Shown here piece by piece: positions 51,501-62,719 of a stretch of 64,000 bases of DNA (position 1 is the first letter of the stretch; the number at the start of each line of letters is the position of its first letter). The stretch spans positions 16,617,298 through 16,681,297 of the forward strand of contig NC_092194.1 of assembly GCF_043641665.1 (NCBI RefSeq). Reading direction: 5' to 3'. The notes beneath the pieces are model-generated. The model searched no databases, was not told the origin of the DNA, and saw only the letters and a list, made by a program, of their open reading frames with translations. The stretch comes from Enoplosus armatus. Taxonomy: Eukaryota; Chordata; Actinopteri; Centrarchiformes; Enoplosidae. The position numbers were made by a program, and so were the translations under genes.

Positions 51501-54500
51501 GGTTTTTTTTTTTTGCTGGAGCCCTCAGTGGTGTCACTTCTGCTGCACCGCCAAACTGCCCCCATTCAAATGAATGAGGGGGCTGCATTTTTTTCACACA
51601 GAGCTAAAATCGGTCTGAACGCGGCCTTAGTTAGACAAATCAAGTGGGTATCTTCCAAACTTTTCAGTACAAAATTTCCTTTGAGTGTTTATGCGCTGAG
51701 CTGCAGGGAGGAACAGTAACACAAAGGGAGAATTTTGTACTTGAAGACCATAACTTTGGAAAATACACGCATGACTTGTATAACTAAGATTGCTAAAGCC
51801 TCATATTAGCTTCTGATAAACTTTCTAATGTATTTTTGCACAGAACAAGGACTGTGATTTTGCTCCCTCTCACTTACATTGGAAGCACATTAGGAAGGGA
51901 TCTCTAAATGGCCAGTGTGAACAGAAGGAATGATTACAGCAAAAACCTGTTCCTGTCTTCATATGGGCACCTGACTATTGTGTTAAGACAGACTAGAAAA
52001 TTTGTTTTAAATAAATACTTGCGCTGAGGCTGTTGGAGTGTGACAACTCTTGTACTTAAGGTGTTGTAGTGTTTACTAACTTAAAAAGCGACAAACTTTG
52101 TTGTCAGTGCCCACATTTCTATTGGCTGGTGCAGATTTTCTCCATTCTGCCAGTTATGATTCAGAACCTGCTTAAAGGTGTTGTATTGTTTACTAATTTA
52201 CAAACTGACTAACTTTGACGGTGCCCACACTTTGTTTGGCTGGTGGCTGGTGTTAATTTCCCACGCTGGCAGTTGCCTCTCTCGCAGGTCTGGTGGGTGT
52301 ACTCGCAGAGTGAAGTTCTGAGGTTTGCTCGCTGCTATCCTGCCAAATTCAAGACGGTCAGTTGGAGATATGCATGACAGCTATTAGGCTCATTCAACAA
52401 AGTGTCCCCATCGTCACATTTCTTCAGAGGCCAAACTGCGTATGCATCCATCACAATAAACTGTATTTGCTGCAAGCTATCCGCCTCGTGGTGTCTTTGT
52501 GGCACCTCAGCTATTTGGAATTTAAGATCTGGTCGTCTAAACTTCCCTAAACTAGTTATTTGAGAGAGAAATTTTGTGTAAAATCTACCCACGTTTGCTA
52601 ATTAATCACATTTGAATAAGAACAAGCTGCAGTGGTGGCTGCGACATAAGTGCAAGACAGATGCGTGATAGTAAAGTTGCTGCCACTGTTTATGAGATCA
52701 AATCCCTCAAAGCTTAAACATCGTTAAACAGATGAACTTTTATGAAACAGGCATATTTTATATTTTAAATTCTGTTGTTCAGTGTGGATTATCTCCAAGG
52801 AAGAGAGTTGCAGAGCGTTAAGTAGAGGACATTTATCTGTCTGAAAGTAGATGTTCACCTTCTTCAGCCAGGAATGACAAGAGGATCTGGAGGGTTGGAT
52901 GGATGGATGGATAGATAGATAGTTGCCGAACAGATGTATGCAGCTGTGTATAGGTAGATCATACCAGTTGGAGTGAAAGTGAGTGATATCAAAGTGTGAA
53001 AATGCGATGTAAGATTGATTCAGAAGATTAAATTACCTGCCATTGCCATAGAAACCTCCATCCATACTATGACAGTCTGAGCCATAATCTCTACCACGGT
53101 TGCTGCTCACGACGACAGACACACCTCTCAGTGTGAGTGTGAGTGTGAGTAAGCCTTGGATTGGGGTGTGGGGGTATGTGTGCATGGACAAGCGTGGGTG
53201 GATGGTCACATTCTCCGTTTCCTGCTTCTCCATTTCTAGCTCTAAGCCCAGCCCTTTTCATTAATGTAATATGCGGTATGATGAACTGTATATAGGCACC
53301 ACTACTATGGCTGCATATGGAGACTTGGAGAATGAATTGTTTCCGTGCATTGAATGAAAAACTGTCGAGCACATAAAGTTGGAACTAGATATTTGGATTT
53401 GTTTCTGGGTAAAGTTCCCGGTCAGCTGATTGTATCAAGATGACTTAAAACGGTGACGCATCTGAGAAATTTGTTGAGGTTTTTGTTACAAATGCTCATA
53501 TCACCCAAAAAGTTTTTGTATTGGTAACAAAACTCAGAAATTATGTTGGCACGTGTATGGAAACATTTAAGACCATACACATTCCTAGTACTTTGCGAGC
53601 TGGTCCAACTCTGCCAGTGATGTTTCCAGTTTGAGTCTATGCCTGCTAGAACTGGTGCACTCCCATTAGGCTTTGCTGCTGGCATGCTATATATTGTGTG
53701 GCAGAAAGGGCGAGGAATACTGCTTAAATGCAGCACAAGGACAGGAACTGTCTTGATTCTCATATCAGGTTATCACCAAATGTTGGCAGGAAGTGTGGTA
53801 GCAGAGCTGCTTCTTTAGGATATATAAGATGTACTGTATATAATACACTAAAGCACTGGTACCTAGCCAAACATTGAGTTCAATTTAATAAGAGTCCAGA
53901 AGAGATAAAACTCAGAAAGCAGAGATTTTAGAAAATTGAGAAAAAAATGTACGAAGAAAATGTTTTGTTAATCATCTTGCAAAACCCTCAGTTTTATCTT
54001 GTGACCTTTAGGGGGTTCCTGACCATTGCACTAAGGTGCTTGAAAGTGTTGGCATAGACAGTTTAATTCTTCCTCCAAATGTTTGTCTTTTAACCACCTC
54101 CACTGTCTGTCATGCGTTTTGTGGTCTATTGTTTTTTCAGGTAGGCATAGGCGGCGTGCTGGAAGTATGCCTGTCAGGTTTTTGAAAGCATCCTCTATAC
54201 AGTTAATAATTCTCCTCATCGTTTTTATGTGCTGTTTACAACTCAGATTATCCAAAATTAACAAGTCAGATAACATCACGACAAACCCAAACCAATATAG
54301 AAACTGGATCCGTTGTACAAATACGATGCAAAGTGTGTCGTTTGGGTGTTAATCCATGAGTAGGGTACAAGTGTGTACCATGCCAAAGCCTTTTTTGTGT
54401 GTGTATGGTGGTATGTTTTTCCAATTAGTCCTCCACCTCAATGTCAATTAATATACCTTTTTCATTGTCTTACTAACTAATTCACCCACTTAATGTTTCT

Positions 54501-57500
54501 GCTAGGCTGTGTACTTCTTAGCCTGTCCTATGGTCTCCAGTCTCTCTTTCTGTCCATGTGTCTCTCTCCATCAGTTATGTCATGTTTTCCCTCTCTCATC
54601 ATTGCGTCTCTCTGGCCTGGTTTGAATCAGCCCAGCAGACTCTCTCTTTTGGGGCTCAGTAACATGCCTTGATTGGCTCGCATAAAATTCGACTGCACTG
54701 TGACATCACAGGCGCCGGAGCCTGCTGATTGGCTGATACTGGGAGTGGGGGATGGAGAGTTTGGGGGGGTGGGGGGGGGGTGTTATACGCGGATTGAGGC
54801 GGCGGGAGGGCTGATGGGAAATGGAGAGACTGAGTGACGCTGCTCAGTGCCTACAGGCCCTCTCTCTCTCTCTCTCTCTCTCTTTCTGTTGCTCTCATTT
54901 TGAGTTCCTCTCCAGCTCGCTCTCCACCAGTCTTCAGCTCCTCACATGGTGGAAACTCCAACACTCAAACAACCCACTCTTAACCGTTTTCTTCCCATAT
55001 TCGCTTTGTCTTGCTGGAGGCGGGCAGGAGGGGACATGGGCTGAACTTAAAAGTGATTCCATTCTTGGTGACTGAGGTTCCCGAGCCAGGAAAAAGGATG
55101 ATGGCGAGCTTTGCCCAATATCCCACCTTCACAGTGGCTCTAAATGTACTGGGAAACGTGCCGTCACCAACCAGAAAAGTGCCTTAATGTGTGGCGGCGA
55201 TTCACACCCAAACCCTCACCCAAACTGACTGTTCGACATGAGGCTCTGCTTCAGTTTGAAATGGTCATGACGCATTTTGGCTCTCTATTAATGGGTCCCT
55301 CAGAGCTGGTGAACGTTGAAGGCCGCAATTAAACATTTCTGCTCAGGGTTTGTCAAGAGACCCGTCCCTGTTTTTTTAGCATGAAACAACTTTTTGATCA
55401 GAGTTCTTTTGAACATTGACAGTTTTATTTACCTTTTATGTGGCCAGGGAATGATTATTCTTTTAGCAGGCATACTTTAAATTTTTAATAGTGTATCCAG
55501 TTACAGTGCGTACATTCACCTTTAGTGCTCAAACGATCAGTCAATCAATCAATTCGTTGATTGACAGAGAATTAATTGTCAACAATTGTGATAATCGATC
55601 AATCATTTATTTAATTTATCAAACAAAAATGCCAAACATACTGGTTACAGCTTCCCAAATGTGCTGATTTTTTGTATATTTGTAAATTGAGTCTTTCAGT
55701 TTTGGACAAAATAAGCAACTCATCACTCACTCTTGAGCTCTGGCGACATTTTATAGACTGAACAATGACTCAAATTTGAAGATCCCAACTTTTGACATCT
55801 CACAGATTTGACTATTTATCTAAAACAAATCAACATATTAATTGATAATGGAAATAGCTGCAGTGCAGTATCATTCACTGTTAGCCAGTGGGAATTAAGT
55901 TCAAGGCTTATAGATCCTTATCCACTAATTCTTTTTGTGATTATTTTATACATTTCTTGATCTATAAAAATGCTGAAAAATGGTCTTGAAAACGTCACCT
56001 TACATATTCAAGATGACGTATACAAATTGCTATATTTTTGCAAGGCCATCAGTCCAAAACTGAAAGACGCTCAGTTTACTAGGATTTAAGACGAGGAACA
56101 GCAGAAAATCCTCACATTTGAGATGCTGGAAGCATCATGTGCATGGCATTATTTTGAAAATAAACAATTGACTATCAAGATAGTAGCTAATTAATTTTCT
56201 TGTTTCTTACTAATCGATGACTCAACTAACTGTTTTTGCTCTTATCAAGTTTGTTGCTCAAAGGCACCTCGTCTGTGGTTCTTCACTAATAGACTCTCAC
56301 TCACTTTCCCAACCCACAGTTTCACAGATCAGAACTAGTCACAAGCCAGTTTCTCTGACCTCTGACCCCAAGCCTGCTGCCTCCCCTGTGTTTTAGAAAA
56401 CAAGCAAGTCAGATATCGTGTCTTCATTTTCTGTCTCAGTGCCGCTCAATTTCAAGTTGGCCTATTTGATATTCAGCAGCAGGATGAAGATGTCACAGTG
56501 GCAGCGGAGTCTAGTAACAAGCTGTTACAGGGTGAAGAGTAGACAGGCATGATGTGACGATCTCTCCCCGTCTCGTAGCGATGTTGAGGAGTGAATACTT
56601 TGCCAGAAGAAACTGTTATAGAAATTACTTTCTACATGCTTTGTGAACTACTGATGCTGCTTTGGTTAACCCATAAGAGGAAGTGTTTATATCTTTTATG
56701 CAGATGATAATTCAGTGTGTTCAATGCATAAAAGGAATTATTTAATTGAAATTACTTTATACTGTACCTACCTACTGTCAGCTTTTAGCCACTTAAATCT
56801 GAGGTAACTTACATTTGGGATGAGATAATGGACCAAAATGTTGTTCAGTTGAGAAGTCAAAGGGGTACACCCTTTATTTTTTGCCCCGTCAGTTTCCCAA
56901 AGTGACGTCTTCAAATAGCTTGTTTTGTCAAACACTTGATATGAGTCCGAGAAATTTTGCAATTGAATCAAGACCAAATCCAAACCGGGTTAAGTTAACA
57001 CAGACTTAAAAAACAAAGTCAGTATTCTTCATACTGTTGTCTTAGTGTCGTTCGTAGTGAGCCTCAACTGTATATAAAATCCATCATTCATTACATTCCT
57101 CTGGAATAAGAAAAGTTTGAAATGTTATAGGAGCAACATAAATGTTTAATTGTGATTTCAGCTCTGATAATTTTCCATAAACATAAAAGGTAAACAAAAA
57201 AAGTCAAGTGGACTCGACGCGATCAAAGTCTGTGATAGAAGAGACCTGTGACCGAGACTGTCTGAGACGTCTTGAGACTGGGACTCAAGACTAGAGCTGA
57301 AACAATTAGTCGATCAATCAAATAGTCTAACAACAGAGATTATCAAGATTAACCATATTAATAATCAATTTATTGTCAGTAAGATGATTCTAACCATTCT
57401 CAGGGTCCAACTTTTCCATGTGAGGATTTGTTGTTTTTCTCAGTTTTACGTAATTGTAAATTTCGGTTTTGGACGGTGGGTCAGACAAAACGAGACCTAT

Positions 57501-58296
57501 GAAGACGTCACCCTGAGCTCTGGGAAATTATAATGGGCATTTTATGGTCTAAATAGTCGATTGACTAAGAAAATAATCTGCAGATCATTTGATCATAATG
57601 AAGACTTGAGTACAAAACCCAAAGATATTCAATTTTGTTTAATATAAAACAAGAAAATCAGCTAAGTTTTACATTTGAGAAGCTGGCAACAGAGAACGTT
57701 TGGGTTCATCACTTGGCTAATTGTCTAATTGTTTTAGCACTATATTCATATTCATGTTCCGGTGTCTATATTCTGGAGCTATATATGCCAAGAAGAAGAA
57801 GTGGTCCAGAATACAATATACAGATTACAGACAGTTGTTTTAACAGTGTTCAAGCGTTTGTAGGTGGATTTTTCCTTTAACTCTGGCAGTCATAGTAATG
57901 CACGATAGATTGGGATGTCAGTGCAGATCCTGGGTGTGCGAGCATGATGAGTGCATGCCTAAACCAGTTAGTGTTGGACCCAGGAGGAGCAGGAAGTAAA
58001 AGCAGGAGTCAGTGTGTATCGCTGCTATGCTGGTGGAATTTCGGGTGATCTCTGGCCTAGTCGGTCAAGAAGACGGGGGGCCTGGGGGGCTGCGGGGGGG
58101 GGGGGGGGCTGTGGGAGGGGGAGGTGAAGGGAGGCTAGCTCCACCTCCAGGCAGCCTTCCAAGTGTGGGGTATAATCTGACAGCACTCAGCCAAGACACA
58201 TGCAGGGCTAAGACCAGGCACCCTACCAAGACTGGGGCCTGTGGGGACATCCTGGTGAGAGCTAAGCCTCCAATGGGCCTGGAGCAGTGCCAGGAA

Positions 58297-58347
<51 letters not shown>

Positions 58348-61300
58348 AATGCATAGTAAAGTCGCACATGTGTGGTAAAGCTTGTGCACACCCACACAAA
58401 TGCAGACGCACCGTGCATGTGAACAACAACACACATGGGGGGGGGGGTGCGGGGGAGCAATAAGACAAAGAAAGCATGAGGGGAGGAAATACAAGGCTAC
58501 AGTCTGAATGGAAGTTTATGGAGAGCCAGATTTGTTGTGTGTGTGTGTTTATGTGAGAGTGTATTGGTGTGTCAACATCTCATTCAGTCAGACCTCCCAA
58601 CTACAGCTGGATCTCCTGTGTATGAAATTCACCTAATCGAATTAAACCAACATTTGGTGGATGTCTGTGTTGGACTTTCATGTTGACTAATTAAGCTGTC
58701 ATTGTGTGGTCCAACTGGAAATCACCCTGAACATTTGGATGACCTCCCAACGCTGACTGACATTTCTCTCTTCCTTTCCATTTCCCACTCTTTCTCTTCC
58801 TCCTTCTCGCTGTTCCTTCGCAGATTATGTTTATTTTGAGAACTCGTCCAGTAACCCACTGCTGATCAGGAGGATAGAGGAGTTGAACAAGGTGAGTGTG
58901 TGTGTGTATGTGTGTCTAAGGTTGAATTCGTACCCTTGAGTGCAGCACAGATCTGACAGCTGTACATCAGATTTAATGCCTCTGTTGTGTTCTCCACCGC
59001 ATCCCTAAAGCATAAAAATCTAAATTTGTAGTGTAAACCAAATCTTTACTTTTCTGTAGAATGGAAAAGACATTCTTGCCATTTTGGGTTCTCATAAAGC
59101 AAATTTTTTTGTTCTATTAATTGGAGGCTGCTTAATACTACACTCTTTGGACTGTTCAATAAAAAGGTCACTTTTTATTAGGTGGTAAGGGAAATATAAA
59201 TTCTGTATAATACTCTTAGTCTTTTCCAGTTGTTTTATCTATATTATGATGCTCAGGATCAGTATATTTGAAAAATGTTACAAATATTATCATAAGAATT
59301 AAATTATTTGGTTAAAATGCAAATTCTGTATTGTGAATGTTCAAAAGTTTCCAAGTTTAGTCCAGTATTAGACTTGAAATGATTCGTCGATTAATAGATT
59401 TGTTGATCAACAGAAACGTAATCTACAACTATTTTGATAATCGATTAATCCTTTGATTTTAAGTAAATTTTTCAAGCCAAATACCAAATATTCACATGTT
59501 CCATCTTCTGAAGTGTGAGGATTTCCAGACTGTCTTTGTCGCAGATTGTCGTAAACGGGACATCACTGGGTTTTAGACTCTTGCTCTGAGGACACAAACA
59601 ACTTGAAGATGTTAACTTGGTCTTTACAAAATTGTTATAGTTAGTAATTTTTAAAAATATTTTCTAACTTTTTATAGACCAAACGATTGATCAGTTACAG
59701 AAGAAAATAATTAGTGCCTTAATCCATAATGAAAGAATCGTTGTATGCAGTTTTACAACTGCTGTGGCATGATTATTCACAACATTTTTTATTTTACTTA
59801 AGAAATTAAGTAAAATTAAGAATTTAACTGCTTCTTTTGTATCTTATGCTGACATTTTATGAGATAGTCATCATTAATGACCAGCATTGATAATTTTTGA
59901 CATGCCCATAACATAATAATAGTAATAATAGTTATTACTGTGGAAAATAAAGTTGTAATATATCATTTTAAATATAGGAAATGTGTTGTTTAAATAGTAT
60001 GTATGTTTATTGCACTGAAAGCAGTAAAAACAGTATTAAGTATGATGATGATGTTTTTGCTCTGGATGATTTCTAGTGCATCCCAGTCTGCCATCTCATA
60101 CATAGGAGGCAGAAAAAGAGGTCTGTCTCTGTGGACTAGTTACAGGTGCCTGCTGTCTGTCCCCTGTCCCAGGCCTGTGCTGGATAATATGGAGGCTGTT
60201 TAATGTGATTGACACAGAGCTCAGAGTGAGCCCTCTATTCTGCCTGTCACTGTCAGTCTCTCTGTTCCTCAGGGATCTCAGGGTTTCTCCTCTATAAGGC
60301 TTGAGATGCACATCTAGAAAGTATAGAGCGGTGTAGGGAAACGTCTTGTCAACCTACAGCTGGCCAAAATGCTGGAAAACACAGAAAATTAGAGAAATTG
60401 ACTGAACCAGAAAGACCTTGTACGTAATGCCAGTAATCAAAAAAATATAATCAATGTCTTTTACTTAGTGCCACAAATTTGAGAATTCTTAAAAATCTAG
60501 GGCTGTAACTAATGATTATGTCATGGCTGATTATTTCCTTGATTGTGAGTGAAAAATGCACATTTCCTAAAGCGCAAGATGATGCTATCAGATTGCTTGT
60601 TTTGTCCGACCAACATTTAAAGCCTAAAGATATTAAGTTTATTATAATTTAAGACAAAGAAAAGCAGAAAATCCTCACAACGGAGAAGCTGGAACCAGAG
60701 AATATTATACGAATAACTTACTAACTGACCTTAACGATTAATTGGTAATCAAAATACTTTATGATTTATTTTTCTGTCAATTGACAAATCATTTAATCAT
60801 GCAAGAAAGACAACACCTTGATGTATCCCTGTGATCAAACCAGATATGCCTCTTTACCTTTTCTTTGTTTCTTACTGGCATACTCCTGTCATCTTCCTGC
60901 CTGTATCTCTGTTTGCCCTCCCCAGTTCCTCTCTTATCATCTTCTGTTATGTTCTGCTTTAATTGGGCTGCAGATCAAGTCAGGTTCACAGTTTTAACTT
61001 GCATGCACATATAAATATTTATGAATTTATAATAGAAATGCTCAAGAAAATCAGTCTTAATTTTGCTGTACTTTGTCAGATTGCTTTGTGATTTTACTGA
61101 CATGTCAAAGAGGCATCAAGAAGGTGTGACGTTAACTTACTTAAAATGTAATCATTAAAAACTTTCTCCATTTTGCTGCCTGGCTCCCATGTTTAAATTA
61201 TACCTTTAAGCGTCCTTATGACCTTATGATTTCTTTGTTTTCATGTCATAGTGCTGACTATGTTATGTTGTGCTTCAATTGGCCTGTGAAGTTTACAGTT

Positions 61301-62327
61301 TTAACTTGCATGCTCATGGAATGCTAAAGAGAATATTGATTAAATTTTACATCTTCAGATTAACTGCATCTGTACTTGCCAAAAAATGTCAATATGTGTT
61401 CTCTGCATTTCATGAAAAACGTCTTTCATTTGTGAAGAAGAAAGCGCTTTAGTTCGCTATCAGAAACGATCATGAATGAGGAAATTATGTTTTCGTTGTT
61501 ACTGCAGTGTTTGTCAAATACGGGAATTGGATTTTAATTATATCATGATTGGAAAAGTAGAAAGAGTGCAGTGCAAAAGTGCAGAATGTAAAGAAATATG
61601 ACATGTCGACTTTGTTTCCTTATTCTCCTCCTCTATCCATCTTCCTCTCACATTACACCTCACTGGTAGGATTCATGAGAGAGTTCCTAATCCAATATGC
61701 TTGGCCTATAATAGGATACAAATGTGATTGTTAGTGACATGTAACACTTTGAAGTATCACAGCTTATCAATATTGCAGTTTATACTCTATTATTCAATTT
61801 TCTTTTATGTGTAGGGAGTAAAAAAAGAGCTGCTAATCAATATCTAAATCAGCCTTATTTCCTTTTAGACCTCAAGTGATAGTCATCTTTTTTTTCTGGT
61901 AGCATTCAATAAAAACGTTGTCAGGCAGCCTAATTTAAAAACAATGTCATATCAACATACCAGTGTGGTATTACTAGGAAGAAACAAGTCTTGGGACTGC
62001 ACAGACAACCTCCAACACACCACACTGTCCTGATAACTGCAACACTTTTTGTGATTTGGGAGAATTTCTGTAGTCTCGCACTGCGTTTTCAGCCGTAGTT
62101 AAGAACTAGCCTCATCTATGGGGTTTTATCATCTGTGTTTGTGTGCGTGTGTGTGTGCGTGCGTGCGTGTGTGGGTGCTCTGTGTGTGGCACCACTTGTT
62201 GCCGTGGTAACGCCGATTGTCTCTGGTTTGCAGACAGCCAATGGGAACGTGGAGGCCAAAGTGGTGTGTTTTTACCGGCGCAGGGACATCTCCAGCACAC
62301 TCATCGCCCTGGCAGACAAACATGCAA
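47645..62327 (+). CDS. mta1: mta1, metastasis-associated protein 1 (5' part, three exons; runs off the window)
   Basis: Exons 47645-47672, 58824-58891 and 62234-62327 join in frame and encode residues 1-63, the beginning of the BAH domain. The N-terminus [20 protein letters not shown] is shared by all MTA proteins. The third exon reads [20 protein letters not shown] and KHA, which matches MTA1 rather than MTA2 (LFRRRDISSSLNS) or MTA3 (ISNTLIM). MTA1 is a core subunit of the NuRD complex: it binds HDAC1/2 through ELM2-SANT domains (not in this window) and acts in the nucleus. The start ATG has G at -3 and +4. The last base in the window starts codon 64; no fourth exon was found before 64000. 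Residue 22 is Leu where vertebrate MTA proteins known to me have Tyr. Confidence 0.96.
49177..50177 (+). mobile_element. degenerate L2-like LINE fragment
   Basis: A 110-codon frame (49177-49509) has [20 protein letters not shown] then [20 protein letters not shown], the reverse transcriptase motif of L2/CR1-type LINEs. Further on VPLNDRY and AHCYLFC appear in place of the usual VPQGSILGPLLF. Near 49860-50060 a frame with [12 protein letters not shown] and ELYEKVG matches the C-terminal LINE region. Stops and frameshifts throughout show it is dead. Confidence 0.75.
51048..51625. mobile_element. nested inverted-repeat transposon carrying a (TG)n array
   Basis: Ends are imperfect inverted repeats: GGCGGGCATTCAGACCGAAA on the left, and on the right GAGCTAAAATCGGTCTGAAC-GCGGCC, whose reverse complement begins GGCCGC-GTTCAGACCGATTT. 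A TTCAGACCGA core is shared by both. Both edges fall within the older element. A TT or CTT direct repeat at the edges may be the target duplication. No coding sequence. Confidence 0.65.
51409..51497. repeat. (TG)n microsatellite, about 44 units
   Basis: Uninterrupted TG from 51409 to 51497, inside the nested transposon. Confidence 0.95.
52055..52277. repeat. imperfect tandem duplication, about 110 bp twice
   Basis: Unit 1 (52055-52170) and unit 2 (52171-52277) both begin CTTAA-GGTGTTGTA-TGTTTACTAA and share GTGCCCACA, TTGGCTGGTG and CTGCCAGTT-like blocks. Confidence 0.7.
52896..52923. repeat. (GGAT)n/(GATA)n compound microsatellite
   Basis: About four GGAT units, then three GATA units. Confidence 0.85.
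54660..54860 (+). promoter_or_regulatory. mta1: candidate internal promoter in mta1 intron 1
   Basis: Two inverted CCAAT boxes in the form GATTGGCT lie at 54671 and 54727. A CRE-like TGACATCA is at 54701-54708. GC-rich, CpG-containing sequence (GGCGCCGGAG and GCGGCGGGAGGG) follows. A CT-repeat (54859-54883) marks the edge. Such clustering is unusual in this otherwise AT-rich intron. No transcript is visible, so this is a prediction. Confidence 0.4.
54859..54883. repeat. (CT)n microsatellite
   Basis: About 12 CT units. Confidence 0.9.
55528..56235. repeat. teleost AACTAATCGATTA repeat family, two adjacent copies
   Basis: Copies at about 55528-55870 and 55960-56235 share CGATCAATCATTTATTTAAT, CCAAAACTGAAAGACGC, GCAGAAAATCCTCACATTTG and similar blocks with copies at 57290, 59368 and 60500. 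Old and non-coding. Confidence 0.6.
57290..57745. repeat. same repeat family, reverse copy plus a partial forward copy
   Basis: Starts CTAGAGCTGAAACAATTAGT at 57291 and runs in reverse orientation to about 57600, then a partial forward copy (AACCCAAAGATATTCAATTT, TTTGAGAAGCTGGCAACAGA) follows to 57745. Confidence 0.6.
58080..58140 (+). repeat. G-rich tract with possible quadruplex
   Basis: Several runs of 3-16 G, including G16 at 58093-58108, within 60 bp. Four or more G runs with short loops satisfy the usual quadruplex pattern. Confidence 0.6.
58298..58344. repeat. (CA)n microsatellite
   Basis: About 23 CA units. Confidence 0.95.
58824..58891 (+). CDS. mta1: mta1 coding exon 2
   Basis: A 68-nt exon completing Asp10 and encoding residues 11-32, from [16 protein letters not shown] to EELNK. 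The acceptor TTCGCAG follows a pyrimidine-rich tract, and the donor is GTGAGT. Its reading phase joins exons 1 and 3. Confidence 0.96.
59368..59735. repeat. same repeat family, near-complete reverse-orientation copy
   Basis: Begins with GATTCGTCGATTAATAGATT and ends with TTTTATAGACCAAACGATTG, blocks shared with the neighbouring copies. Confidence 0.6.
60500..60800. repeat. same repeat family, forward copy
   Basis: Begins TAGGGCTGTAACTAATGATT, the consensus start of the family, and holds TTTTGTCCGACCAACATTTA and GCAGAAAATCCTCACAACGG. Confidence 0.65.
62136..62200 (+). promoter_or_regulatory. mta1: TG/GU-rich tract upstream of the mta1 exon 3 acceptor
   Basis: An interrupted TG and TGCG repeat, ending about 35 bp before exon 3. 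Long UG stretches near an acceptor bind TDP-43 or CELF proteins and can lower exon inclusion in other genes; an effect here is inference. Confidence 0.5.
62234..62327 (+). CDS. mta1: mta1 coding exon 3
   Basis: A 94-nt exon encoding residues 33-63, from [18 protein letters not shown] to ADKHA, plus one base. Acceptor TTTGCAG, donor GTGAGT. As far as I can recall it is identical to human MTA1 over this stretch. A TG-rich run lies just upstream of its acceptor. Confidence 0.96.
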
Positions 62328-62668
62328 GTGAGTGACCGACCGTAACCCAGCCAGCAAACATCAGGCATCAAAAAAAAACGCCAACTAGGATTTAAAACGG
62401 TTCTTCTTGGCAACCCTCTGCAGTTATTTTCCACTGCAAAGTTGTAGTGCCTTCACATCCAATCAAACTAGATTTCCCTGAACTGGAAAATACAACTATT
62501 TGTTATTTGGCTTGTTTGCACACCAGATTTCATCAAGGGGTGATACAAAATTGAATTGAGTTACTGCACTGTTGCTGAGCTGAGAGAAACAGTCCAGACT
62601 GCAGCCCTCTCCTCTGATAGGCCTGATTGCAGACAGCATTCGATCTGTTGGGTATATCAATATGACGA

Positions 62669-62671
<3 letters not shown>

Positions 62672-62718
<47 letters not shown>
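62672..62718. repeat. (TG)n microsatellite
   Basis: About 23 TG units, starting 344 bp after exon 3. Confidence 0.95.

Positions 62719-62719
<1 letters not shown>

Larger units (their letters stand above)
50914..51996. mobile_element. copy of the 38714-39309 element, split by a later insertion
   Basis: The left end CAAGTCTGTCTTAAAACA and right end TGTTAAGACAGACTAG match the family of 38714-39309. Its body is cut by the element at 51048-51625; the two halves resume at the equivalent point of the uninterrupted copy (AGCAGTC / AGACAAATC). Confidence 0.75.
47673..58823 (+). other. mta1: mta1 intron 1 (11.2 kb)
   Basis: Holds an L2-like LINE fragment (49177-50177), a nested transposon pair (50914-51996), a tandem duplication (52055-52277), a candidate internal promoter (54660-54860), several teleost repeat copies and G-rich tracts near 58060-58140. 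Confidence 0.85.
58892..62233 (+). other. mta1: mta1 intron 2
   Basis: 3.3 kb, AT-rich, with repeat-family copies at 59368-59735 and 60500-60800 and a TG-rich run before exon 3. No other exon is seen. Confidence 0.85.

Noticed and set aside
51313..51719. Several open frames with runs of Cys-Val or Thr-His
   Set aside because: They are translations of the (TG)n array.
54821..55075. 84-codon frame after the candidate promoter
   Set aside because: Partly a CT repeat, with no domain; I kept only the promoter-like cluster.
58065..58494. Open frames of about 115-130 codons around the CA array
   Set aside because: Products of a CA repeat and G-runs; no protein family.
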